DNA of 64,000 nt from UBA11346 sp038060575 (lineage in GTDB: Bacteria > Planctomycetota > UBA11346). The notes under the pieces are model-generated. The model was not told the DNA's origin. It worked only from the letters and a program-made list of their open reading frames with translations, and did not search any database. The position numbers and the translations under genes were made by a program. Within the stretch, counting starts at the first letter, position 1. Each line of letters begins with the position of its first letter. Below, one piece after another: positions 53,196 to 61,176 of the stretch. The stretch is from positions 1 to 64,000 of the forward strand of contig CAZZAM010000003.1 of assembly GCA_964652775.1 (NCBI GenBank), written 5' to 3'.

Positions 53196-54662
53196 ATGGC
53201 GTCCCCCCAGGCTTTAGCCGCAGCGCATCTCGCTGGCGACCAAACCGCCCGCCTGTGGTTAGGTGAACCATGGACAGGCATCCGTTCGTGCGCGGAATAC
53301 ACGCGCTCCTTCCTGAGTCGTGGACGGTGGGATCGCCCAGCCTTGGCTGCGATCGCGCATGCGTCTGGTGCAGCAAAGTCCGTCGTCGATGCTGTCGCTG
53401 ATGTACGCACGGCGGTCGTCGTCACCGGCCAACAACCAGCTGTCGGTGGCGGCCCACTCTACACGCTGGTAAAAGTAGCTCACGCCATTGCCCTCGCCAA
53501 GCGCTTAAACGACGAAGGCGTGCCTGCCGTCGCGTGGTTCTGGTGCGCGTCCGAAGATCACGACCTGGGCGAAGCTGGCCACGCCGACCTGATCCTACGC
53601 GATGGCGCCATCGCCCGTATTTCCGCTGATCTCGGCGGTGGACGCGCTGCCCTCCGTCATCGCCCAGCAAGCAGTTGGTGGCCAACTCTGATCGCGCAGT
53701 GCCAAGAGCGCCTCGGCCCCGGACTCGGCCAACGCTGGCTGCTCGAACAGGCGCCACAGGACAACGAAGGCATGGGCGCATGGCTCGTCCGCCTGATGAA
53801 CGGTGTGTTCACCAACACGCCGCTTGTTTGTGTCGAATCGCATCGTGTTCGTCCGCTCTGGCGATCCGTATGGCCACGCGTCGTTGGCGACTGGCCAGTA
53901 CAGGCGCTGACGCAACGACGTAGCGACCTGTTGCGTCACGGCTACGCCGATACGTTTGGTGAACTCACTCACGCGCCGGTATTCCACGATCAGGCTGATG
54001 CGCGCACTGCGATTGAACCAAAGACCCTAACTACACTCGCGACCGCAGATCCCGATACCCTGAGTCCCGGTGCCGCACTACGGCCCATCCTGCAACAGAT
54101 CGCACTGCCCTCGGCCTGCGCCATCTTGGGCCTGGCCGAGCTGGCCTATCACGCGGCAATCACCCCTGCGTACAGCGCTCTTGGTGCGGTGCAGCCACTG
54201 CTGATTCCCCGCTGTTCGCTGACCCTGGTGCCGCGTTGGATTGAACGGGCAGCTCAACGCCACGGCCTATCTGCGGAAGCGCTCGCCGATGGCGGATCGA
54301 TCGACATCGAGGCTCCGACGCTGGCGAATCACGGACGCCTGACCGCACTCGCGGATGCGATCGACCAACTCACCCTCGGCGCCGCGCCTGATGATCGTCG
54401 CATCTGTGCCGCTCAGGTGCGCCTCCGTCGTGAATTGGATCGCTTGCGCGCGAGCCTCGTTCGTGGCGAACGTGCTTCGACTGGACTGCCCGCCCCTGGA
54501 GCCCTCGCCAACTATCTGTATCCACGCCACCGCCGTCACGAACGCGTCATGAGTTTATGTCAGGCGATCTGGCAACATGGTCCAGGAATCGGTGCCAACT
54601 TGGTTCACGCTGCTGGTGATACTTCGCCTGGCGGACACCGTCTGGTTCGACTGTCCAGCTAA
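53196..54662 (+). CDS. bshC: Bacillithiol biosynthesis cysteine-adding enzyme BshC
   Basis: BshC adds cysteine to glucosamine-malate in the last step of bacillithiol synthesis. The 488-residue protein shows the family stretch VVTGQQPAVGGGPLYTLVKV, then AIALAKRLNDEGVPAVAWFW and CASEDHDLGEAGHADL, and a late GLPAPGALANYLYPRHRRHE. It is somewhat shorter than the usual 530-540 residues. The bshA and bshB genes are not in this window. If functional, the cell uses bacillithiol rather than glutathione. Confidence 0.9.
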   Translation: MASPQALAAAHLAGDQTARLWLGEPWTGIRSCAEYTRSFLSRGRWDRPALAAIAHASGAAKSVVDAVADVRTAVVVTGQQPAVGGGPLYTLVKVAHAIALAKRLNDEGVPAVAWFWCASEDHDLGEAGHADLILRDGAIARISADLGGGRAALRHRPASSWWPTLIAQCQERLGPGLGQRWLLEQAPQDNEGMGAWLVRLMNGVFTNTPLVCVESHRVRPLWRSVWPRVVGDWPVQALTQRRSDLLRHGYADTFGELTHAPVFHDQADARTAIEPKTLTTLATADPDTLSPGAALRPILQQIALPSACAILGLAELAYHAAITPAYSALGAVQPLLIPRCSLTLVPRWIERAAQRHGLSAEALADGGSIDIEAPTLANHGRLTALADAIDQLTLGAAPDDRRICAAQVRLRRELDRLRASLVRGERASTGLPAPGALANYLYPRHRRHERVMSLCQAIWQHGPGIGANLVHAAGDTSPGGHRLVRLSS

Positions 54663-54675
54663 GGCAGAGCTGTGC

Positions 54676-55068
54676 TTACTTGCACGACCAACCGATCACG
54701 ACGTTGTCCTGGGTCACAATATTACAGCTTTTATAATTAAGGATCTTCATATTTGCCACGACGGTCGTTGCCGGTGGCTTTCCTAGCTGAAGCACAACGG
54801 CACTAACTGTCATACCCTTCGAAATATCGTATGACTTAACCGCTCCTACCGTCGTAGCTGTCACTGGCAAGATGGGTTCTTCCGTAACTTCTTCCGCTGT
54901 TTCGCTTGGACCACTGCCGGTCACAGATTGGATGATCCGCAGGCGAGTTTCAGCCTTCTTCTGAATCTGCGTGGTCTTTTCAATCTGCGACACGCCAACA
55001 CCCATGAGGGCGTACAAACCATATCCAACCCCAAGTGCCAGTAAGATGATCGTTAGTATGTATTTCAT
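54676..55068 (-). CDS. Small membrane-anchored protein with BamE/SmpA-like C-terminus
   Basis: The 130-residue product starts with a membrane helix (MKYILTIILLALGVGYGLYA), then a linker with Glu/Thr-rich sequence. The C-terminal 45 residues (YDISKGMTVSAVVLQLGKPP, then CNIVTQDNVVIGWSC) resemble SmpA/OmlA/BamE-type alpha-beta domains. BamE proper is a lipoprotein; here no lipobox is present, so a different role is likely. It is convergent with bshC (13 bases) and just downstream of the third sialate esterase. Confidence 0.65.
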   Translation of the reverse strand: MKYILTIILLALGVGYGLYALMGVGVSQIEKTTQIQKKAETRLRIIQSVTGSGPSETAEEVTEEPILPVTATTVGAVKSYDISKGMTVSAVVLQLGKPPATTVVANMKILNYKSCNIVTQDNVVIGWSCK

Positions 55069-55085
55069 AGAATGATCTCTCGTTT

Positions 55086-56687
55086 CTATTTATTCTCTGC
55101 CACCACACCATCATTTTTGAACGGACCTGCCGGAAAGCCCTCGGTGTTGATCAGATTGCCGATCGGATTTTCGGCCCACGCATAGCGAATAGCGGTCGGT
55201 TCTTTGACCGCGTCAGAAGAGAGCACCACCGTTGCACCATCGATGACCGCCTTAGCCCAGACAAACTTTCCATCTTTGCCCGCAATAGCGAACCCTTTGA
55301 TTTCGCCGTCACCCTTGGCCGTCAGGCCACCGCCAACCGTGGTAAACGTAGCGACCGCCTTGCCGTCCTTGAAGGTGCAGCCGGCAAAGACGGGACCAGA
55401 CACCACTGCGTCCTTTTTCCCGTAGGCCATCTGCATGGCCAATAGCGCCCAACGCCGACCAAGTTCCGCTTTGTTCACCGGATGGACGTTCTTTTCGTCG
55501 CCGATGTCGATCGCCACCAGCAGTGCCGTATTGGATTGACCGGCTACCACGCGGCGTTGAGCCTCGCGCAGCGGCGGCCAATGCGCCTCCTCTTCGACTG
55601 GATCAACCTGCACCGGCTTGCACGTGGGGCTGCTGTACTGTCCGCCACCGCCGAAGTTGGGTAACTGAACCACAACGAATGGAATCTCGCCCTGTTTCCA
55701 ACCGGCACGCCAGGTCGTGATCAGTGCCTCCAGTGTTTTTGCATAGCTGTCTTCCACCTTGGTTCCGGTGTTGGACTCGCCTTGATACCAAGCGATGCCG
55801 CGAATGGCGTACGGCATAAGCGGCGCAATCATCCCGTTGTACAAACTGCTTGGCCAAGGCGCGACGGGACGTTTGGGTTTAGTCGCTGTCTTTCCACCGG
55901 CTGCCTGCCACGCCACAACCTGCTTGTCGAAATCCTCCATTTTCTTGGCGTCATTCTCCCACCGTTGCTGAACCTGAGCATTCATTGACGGATTTAGTTC
56001 GATGATCGCCTTGCGGTTACTCCACCAAGCGATCTGCGTTCCGCCCACCGATGAATTGATGATACCGACTGGCGTTCCGCCCAGTTCCTTCTGGAGATCA
56101 CGCGCGAAGAAAAATCCCGCCGCTGACCATTTCAGTACCGTCGTCGGCGTACACATCTGCCACGAACCGCGCACATTCTTGGCCGGGGGATCGCCCACCA
56201 ATCGCTCCTCAACCTTGAATATGCGCAACTTGGGATGGTTGCATGCCCCGACCTGCTTCATGCATTCTGGTGAGCCCCAGGCGCCAAAAACGCCCCAATC
56301 GACCGGCATTGCCATGTTCGACTGTCCGGATCCGAGCCAGACTTCACCAACCAAAATGTTTTTTAGGACCACGGTACTGGTACCGGCGATCGTCATCTCA
56401 AGTGCTGCCTCTGCTGCCTTCATCGCTGGCAGCCTAACCTCCCAGCGACCATCTTTGTCCGCGGTACCAGTAACTTTGGCCTGCCCAACGGTCACCGTCA
56501 CTGCTTGACCGGGCGTGTCCCAACCCCAGACCGGAACTTCGCGGTCGGCCTGCAACACGGCGTTATCACTAAACAAGGCGGCAGGTTCAACCGCCGCCGT
56601 CGCAGTACCCGTACATAGGCTGATCAACAGCGTGATGGTAACCACAGTGGCCAACGCCTGACATCCACGAATGGTTGCATGACGCAT
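55086..56687 (-). CDS. Sialate O-acetylesterase-like secreted SGNH hydrolase, third paralogue
   Basis: The 533-residue protein has a signal peptide (ATVVTITLLISLCTGTATAA), the N-terminal beta domain (PAALFSDNAVLQADREVPVW), the nucleophile WLGSGQSNMAM and the late DIGDEKNVHPVNK with catalytic His. It is clearly diverged from the tandem pair at 14.8-18.4 kb. Unlike the long paralogue it has a Lys-rich linker (PKRPVAP) rather than a jelly roll. GGAG precedes the ATG. No other sugar gene is directly beside it. Confidence 0.88.
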   Translation of the reverse strand: MRHATIRGCQALATVVTITLLISLCTGTATAAVEPAALFSDNAVLQADREVPVWGWDTPGQAVTVTVGQAKVTGTADKDGRWEVRLPAMKAAEAALEMTIAGTSTVVLKNILVGEVWLGSGQSNMAMPVDWGVFGAWGSPECMKQVGACNHPKLRIFKVEERLVGDPPAKNVRGSWQMCTPTTVLKWSAAGFFFARDLQKELGGTPVGIINSSVGGTQIAWWSNRKAIIELNPSMNAQVQQRWENDAKKMEDFDKQVVAWQAAGGKTATKPKRPVAPWPSSLYNGMIAPLMPYAIRGIAWYQGESNTGTKVEDSYAKTLEALITTWRAGWKQGEIPFVVVQLPNFGGGGQYSSPTCKPVQVDPVEEEAHWPPLREAQRRVVAGQSNTALLVAIDIGDEKNVHPVNKAELGRRWALLAMQMAYGKKDAVVSGPVFAGCTFKDGKAVATFTTVGGGLTAKGDGEIKGFAIAGKDGKFVWAKAVIDGATVVLSSDAVKEPTAIRYAWAENPIGNLINTEGFPAGPFKNDGVVAENK

Positions 56688-56778
56688 GAGTTACTCCATC
56701 GATTGGGTGAACACGGAAAAACGACGGAGCAGGATCAACCCGTGCCGTCGTTCGCCCTCACAGCGATCACATCCATCA

Positions 56779-56864
56779 TGGTGCCCAGGAAAGGACTCGA
56801 ACCTTCACGAGATTGCTCTCGGCGGTTTTTGAAACCGCTGCGTCTGCCATTCCGCCACCCGGGC
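56779..56864 (-). tRNA. tRNA-Leu (CAA)
   Basis: On the minus strand the 86-base gene begins GCCCGGGTGGCGGAATGGCA. The anticodon stem GCGGT/ACCGC encloses the loop TTCAAAA (anticodon CAA), a long variable arm follows, and the T-arm and acceptor end in CCTGGGC then ACCA. The long variable arm fits a class II tRNA-Leu. Confidence 0.97.
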
Positions 56865-56984
56865 TTCGGGGTCGGAATATTGGTGCCTATGAAACGTTCC
56901 GCAAGAGCGAGGCCTATTTCATCGGCATTTACCGCTGAGTTGCCGGATTCCACGAATGACGAAACCGAGATTTGATAGTCCAAT

Positions 56985-57100
56985 ATCGCCCCTCTCTATA
57001 AGGGACGATGGCAGGTCGAGTTGGCTTCCAATGGAAAACGTTTCATTTCGCTCAATCGGTGGGGATGGTCCCGCTCATCCATCTCCAAGCGCAGACTATG
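56985..57100 (+). pseudogene. IS4-family transposase remnant
   Basis: The frame starting at 56985 reads IAPLYKGRWQVELA, the Y-(1)-x-x-R-W-x-x-E region of IS4-type DDE transposases, and then drifts out of frame (alternative GFQWKTFHFAQSVG). It closely resembles the VIAAPYKGRWQVQLFFK at 60.4 kb. Only this small piece remains. The flanks hold no intact terminal repeats I can identify. Confidence 0.55.
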
Positions 57101-57228
57101 CTGGAGGTCGAATGCCGCACGGGTGCGCAAACGGCAGTACCTGATTCCTTCGCACTTACGACACGACCAACCCAATCGGCCAGCCACGAATGCGCGTAGC
57201 GTAACACGCTGGCGGGCGAGGTGCCCCA

Positions 57229-57360
57229 TGCCGTATCAAGCCATGTCCCTGCCTGGGTTTGTCGCCGTCTTTTCGACTCAAGAGGCCTGCATTTTCGCCA
57301 TTATCGAACCCCGGCTGCACGCTCTGCAGACCCACGACGACGTATTCCCTAGCGTTCGCC
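57229..57360 (+). pseudogene. Possible IS1595-type transposase N-terminal remnant
   Basis: MPYQAMSLPGFVAVFSTQEA resembles the N-terminus of IS1595-type transposases (LPEFLARFGTEEAC-type sequence). One frame further, a GCTLC...TYSLA stretch recalls the zinc ribbon that follows it. The match is weak and frameshifted; it overlaps the end of the gene on the other strand. Confidence 0.4.
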
Positions 57361-58896
57361 GTTACCGGGTTTGGCTGTGTCTTTTTTGTCCACAGCGGTT
57401 TCTTCTGGAACACCTTGGGATGTTGAGGATGCAGGATTTGCGACTGGTTTCGACTTGGTCAGAGAGGCTTCCAATCCGGGCTGGAATTTGGCCGCAATCT
57501 CCGCCGTCTTGGGTCGGTACATCGTCCACATCTGCTCTACAAAGTCGCCGCACATATCCTTTCCTACGCCATGTGGGAACGCCTCGTAGCCTTTCGGCTT
57601 TAGGGTCTTCTGGTCCACCATACCTGATTGGGACTCGGTTACCCAGCGATCCACGTAGTCAAAAAACGCGTTGTGGTTCCAGACCGACTTAGCACCCATG
57701 AGTTGGATGGCCAATGCCTGGCCCACCCAAGTGGGGCCATTCAGGCCGCGATAACCATCAGACTTCCAGCCATTGTTTTCGCCCTTGAAGCGACTCCCCG
57801 CCCATTCCGCTGGGGGCAGGTCCTCATGTTTGCGTTCGTCTCCATCGGTGATGCGCCAGAGTGCTTTCTGGCCACGGTAACCCGCTCCGTAATAGGTCTG
57901 TTGATCCTCTTGGAATGCCGCCTGAACCCGCATCATCTCCGGATCATCAAAGAGCACGGCGGCAAAAACGATGGGAACCTTACGGCCGGAACAATGGCCG
58001 CCATCCGCAGTCCATAGATTATTGTTTGCTTTGGTGGTGCCGTAGAGGTCGATGCCCAGTTGCAGATAGCGATAGAAGAGGGTCGTGAATTTCTTAGGCG
58101 CATCCTTGGTGATCAACACCAGAGCGGCAGACGATGTGATATGGGTGATCTCCCGGCCATAGTCCGGCATGTTTTCTAAGGGATGGATGTGTCGACCGGC
58201 CCAACCCATCCAGTGATCTATCCAGGGACGTTCCAGGAAACGTTCTAGCAATGCCAGCGAAGGAATCGGTGCTGGTGGTTCGAGATTGGGCAAGCGGTCC
58301 AAATGCAGATCATCTGTCGTATAGATCTTCTTCCAGACTCCGGCGTATCCTGGTCGAAATGCATTGGCTGGTGGAGCTGCTCGCACACAGGTTAGTACTG
58401 CTGCGGTTTGGATTGCGCCGCGGCAGTATTGGTATTTGACCGTGTCCTTGGTTGCCTGGCCTTCTTTCTCAACACTGATGGTGCTGACCAGGGACTGACC
58501 AGGTTCCAAGACCAGCGGGAACTGCGGCACCAGAGAGAAATCATACCAACCATTGCTGCCCAATAGGCCGCGGTCGTCGTAGCCCTGTTTACGGCCAGCA
58601 TCAGGATTGATGACTGAGCCGTGCCGACCTTTGATTGGTGCTGGCGTGATGGTCTGGAGCGTAACCGGGCCCTGGACCCACCAATCGCCGGTGATGAAGC
58701 GACCGCACAAAGTGGGCTCGCTGAAACGCCAGGTGATGCCGTATTGCGTGAGTTCGTGTTTCAGGGCCGGCGCGATCACTGGTTCCGTAGAGATTGATCC
58801 CTGTGCTTCCGGAGTTAGCGCAACTGGCACGACCGGAGCAACTTCCTGCGCGAACAGGATCACGGGAAGTAGTACCAGACCGAGGCGAATAATCAT
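57349..58896 (-). CDS. Secreted protein of unknown function, divergent from LacI
   Basis: The 515-residue product has a signal peptide (MIIRLGLVLLPVILFAQ) and a short Pro/Val-rich linker. A beta-rich part follows (FSEPTLCGRFITGDWWVQGP), and residues 200-470 look like an all-helical toroid (WMGWAGRHIHPLENMPDYGR, LYGTTKANNNLWTADGGHCS). The C-terminus is low-complexity Lys/Pro-rich. I do not recognise the family; an (alpha/alpha) barrel carbohydrate-active enzyme is a guess. The LacI-type gene divergent across 268 bases is its likely regulator. Confidence 0.65.
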   Translation of the reverse strand: MIIRLGLVLLPVILFAQEVAPVVPVALTPEAQGSISTEPVIAPALKHELTQYGITWRFSEPTLCGRFITGDWWVQGPVTLQTITPAPIKGRHGSVINPDAGRKQGYDDRGLLGSNGWYDFSLVPQFPLVLEPGQSLVSTISVEKEGQATKDTVKYQYCRGAIQTAAVLTCVRAAPPANAFRPGYAGVWKKIYTTDDLHLDRLPNLEPPAPIPSLALLERFLERPWIDHWMGWAGRHIHPLENMPDYGREITHITSSAALVLITKDAPKKFTTLFYRYLQLGIDLYGTTKANNNLWTADGGHCSGRKVPIVFAAVLFDDPEMMRVQAAFQEDQQTYYGAGYRGQKALWRITDGDERKHEDLPPAEWAGSRFKGENNGWKSDGYRGLNGPTWVGQALAIQLMGAKSVWNHNAFFDYVDRWVTESQSGMVDQKTLKPKGYEAFPHGVGKDMCGDFVEQMWTMYRPKTAEIAAKFQPGLEASLTKSKPVANPASSTSQGVPEETAVDKKDTAKPGNGER

Positions 58897-58964
58897 GATG
58901 CTTGCTCCGTGGTTACGCTCAGTTGAGGTTTCTGGCCGCTGAGCGTGGTAAAGCGGTGGACGCG

Positions 58965-59016
58965 CGTTAAATTTCTGGATTTAAACGTAAAATAACCTTG
59001 CATCAAACGTTAAATT
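58965..59016. promoter_or_regulatory. CGTTAAATT repeats, possible LacI operators
   Basis: CGTTAAATT occurs at 58965-58973 and 59008-59016, and TTTAAACGT, a near-inverse, at 58980-58988. Together they make a partly palindromic AT-rich array between the divergent secreted-protein and LacI-family genes, upstream of both. LacI-family regulators bind such palindromes; binding here is inferred. Confidence 0.5.
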
Positions 59017-59164
59017 GACATTATGCCAGCATGCGCGTTGTCAATAACCTGGCGCGGAGTGGAGCCCGAAACAGCTTGACCCTGTGTGGTGAGGTTGAGC
59101 GACGGTTCCGTTCTTGCCGTGGTCCCGACATGACGCTGTTACCTGCAATACCAACGAGCATGCG

Positions 59165-60184
59165 ATGATTCGACTCAAAGACATTGCCAAGGAACTCGAT
59201 CTCTCGATTTCAGTGGTTTCGAAGGTGATCAACAACAGCAAAGGTACGGCCGTGGTCTCGCCCGCGACGACCAAGCGGATCCGTGAGACAGCACAGCGGA
59301 TGGGCTATCTGTGCAACCGGACCGCAGTCGCCCTCAGATCGGGATCACAGCAGGCGATCGGCTTGCTCCTGCATCCCATGGGGGCGGCGGGCAGTGAGAT
59401 GACCGAGGATCTGCTCAAGGGCGCGGCCCAGGAAATGTCTGCCCACGAGCAACGGATGGAGCTCGTCTTCTACCAAAACAAAGCGGAATTCATGAAGCAG
59501 ATGCGGCGCATGGGGCCGACGCGAGTGGACGGTTTGATCGTGGCCGGACTGGACCATGACTACCTCAATCCGGCGCTGCGCGAATTGGCGCAGGAGGGCG
59601 TCCCGATCGTGACCATCCTTTCGGAGCCAGTCAGCTCGGCGATTCCCAATGTGGGATGCGGCGACATGGAGGGAAGCCGGTTGGCCACCGAGCATCTGAT
59701 CGAACAGGGATGCGAGCGCATTGCCCAGATCGGGAAATGGGATCTGCGACTCCAAGGATATGTCCAGGCACTGCGTGCGCACGGGCGAACCCCAGATGAT
59801 TCACTCATCTATCAAACCGATCGCAGCACGTTCACGGCCCAGGTTGGTGAGGAGGGCGTAGCTGCATTCGTTGCACGTGGGGTGCAATACGACGGGCTGG
59901 TGTGCCAATGTGATATCTACGCCATGGGCGCCATGCGGGCTTTAGCGCGTCTGGGTCGTTCCATTCCAAATCAGGTCAAGGTTATCGGGTTCGACAACGC
60001 CCCGATCTGTGAGCACCTAGCGGAGCCACTATCGAGCGTGTCGTTGGAACTGCGCGATCGCGCTCGGCGTGCAGTCCTGGCCATGATACGGTTGCAGCAC
60101 GGAGGGTCGATCGATTCCATCCAGGTCCCACCTCGCGTCGTTCATCGCGCATCAAGTCGCTTGGTGCGCAGCTCAGTGAAATGA
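59165..60184 (+). CDS. LacI-family transcriptional regulator
   Basis: The 339-residue protein begins with the LacI helix-turn-helix (MIRLKDIAKELDLSISVVSK) and has a periplasmic-binding-protein-like ligand domain (AIGLLLHPMGAAGS, VDGLIVAGLDHDYLNPALRE, VIGFDNAPICEHLAEPLSSV). The start at 59165 is exactly where the DNA-binding domain starts. It probably represses the divergent secreted-protein gene in response to a sugar. Confidence 0.92.
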   Translation: MIRLKDIAKELDLSISVVSKVINNSKGTAVVSPATTKRIRETAQRMGYLCNRTAVALRSGSQQAIGLLLHPMGAAGSEMTEDLLKGAAQEMSAHEQRMELVFYQNKAEFMKQMRRMGPTRVDGLIVAGLDHDYLNPALRELAQEGVPIVTILSEPVSSAIPNVGCGDMEGSRLATEHLIEQGCERIAQIGKWDLRLQGYVQALRAHGRTPDDSLIYQTDRSTFTAQVGEEGVAAFVARGVQYDGLVCQCDIYAMGAMRALARLGRSIPNQVKVIGFDNAPICEHLAEPLSSVSLELRDRARRAVLAMIRLQHGGSIDSIQVPPRVVHRASSRLVRSSVK

Positions 60185-60210
60185 GATGACCCACAACTGT
60201 CCAACCATCG

Positions 60211-60489
60211 ATGGACAGGATGATCGGCGTGCGATTGGACTGGCTTGTCACAGCACATGGAGTGACAACGGCAACAGCCTATCCGGAACGATTACGAAAA
60301 ATATGTTTCCGCGATCAAGAGACCAAGAAAACGCTGATCTTTATCAGCAATGACTTCATGTTACCGGCGCACGTCATTGCCGCTCCCTATAAAGGGAGAT
60401 GGCAGGTCCAACTGTTCTTCAAGTCGCAATACCTTCAAGAACATAGGCCGATCATCCAACTGTTTAAGAGCACGAACGTCGTTGGCTGA
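60211..60489 (+). pseudogene. IS4-family transposase C-terminal remnant
   Basis: The frame reads AYPERLRKICFRDQETKKTL, then FISNDFMLPAHVIAAPYKGR, WQVQLFFKSQYLQEHRPIIQ and a stop, the C-terminal section of IS4-type DDE transposases. About 80 residues remain of an expected 350-400, so it is non-functional. A second copy of the YKGRWQV region is at 56994-57014, so the unknown secreted gene and LacI lie between two IS4 fragments in the same orientation. Confidence 0.75.
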
Positions 60490-60497
60490 GGTAAACA

Positions 60498-60520
60498 CCG
60501 GACTTCCGGACTCCTGGACT
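60498..60520. repeat. TCCGGA-type short repeat
   Basis: CCGGACTTCCGGACTCCTGG lies 9 bases after the transposase remnant's stop. It is the inverse orientation of the unit at 14606-14630. Confidence 0.65.
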
Positions 60521-60582
60521 GCTCGGTCAAGGATTGCCCACTCACTCATGCACCAACACCAGCAATGAGGACCATGGCAGCC

Positions 60583-61176
60583 CTACGGAGTGTTCTGCAA
60601 CATGGTGGCGGCCTGCCGGACCAGGGCGGCGATCGGCTCGGGTAACGCCAGAGCCAATGCCCGACGGCGGCCTTCCGGACTCATTTTCCGCATCGTCTTC
60701 CGTAGAATATCGATGTATTTTTCAGCGGTGTAACCTGCGTGATTGGCGGCAAATACGCTTATTTCCGATTCGAGAAACACGAGGCAGGCGGCGTCCTCCA
60801 GGACTTGACCATCAGGGTCACGCAGGGCCTTTTTGGCCACCAGCCGTTCAACGTGATCGGCGTCGGATGCAGGCAACCCTGCCTGCAAACAGAGTTCTTT
60901 CGCCCGCGCCCCCTGCCGTCGGTACTGTTCGGTCCGCCAGGCATGGTATCCGATCTTGTCCATCGGGTAGGCCGAGCGCGGCAGCGTCCAGCGCTCCAGA
61001 TGCTGGGCGCGAGCCGCGAGGCAGAGAACAGCAGAGGCAGTGGGCAAGAGACTGACAACCCATCGCTCAACCGCCATGCCATAGACGAGTTCTGCAGGTT
61101 GACCATCGCGTAGTTCAGGGTCTGCAGCGTGCGCAGCATCAATTACTGCGCGCGATCGAGTGACCGCGTCAGTCAC
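60583..61176 (-). CDS. DUF4202-family protein
   Basis: The 197-residue protein has DUF4202 features: DAAHAADPELRDGQPAELVY near the start, CLAARAQHLERWTLPRSAYP, MDKIGYHAWRTEQYRRQGAR and DAACLVFLESEISVFAANHA. I know of no characterised member. I chose the GTG at 61176 because it overlaps the kinase TGA (GTGA) and conserved sequence starts there; a longer ATG start at 61236 would overlap the kinase by 64 bases. Co-translation with the kinase is likely. Confidence 0.8.
   Translation of the reverse strand: MTDAVTRSRAVIDAAHAADPELRDGQPAELVYGMAVERWVVSLLPTASAVLCLAARAQHLERWTLPRSAYPMDKIGYHAWRTEQYRRQGARAKELCLQAGLPASDADHVERLVAKKALRDPDGQVLEDAACLVFLESEISVFAANHAGYTAEKYIDILRKTMRKMSPEGRRRALALALPEPIAALVRQAATMLQNTP

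Noticed and set aside
57021..57692. A 223-residue reading frame on the plus strand
   Set aside because: It overlaps the secreted-protein gene on the other strand for 340 bases and begins in transposase debris; its composition is Arg/Pro/Ser-rich without family features.
59015..59043. TTGACA box at 59015 as a sigma-70 promoter for the LacI gene
   Set aside because: At 17-base spacing the -10 would be TTGTCA, a poor match; I could not support a promoter call.
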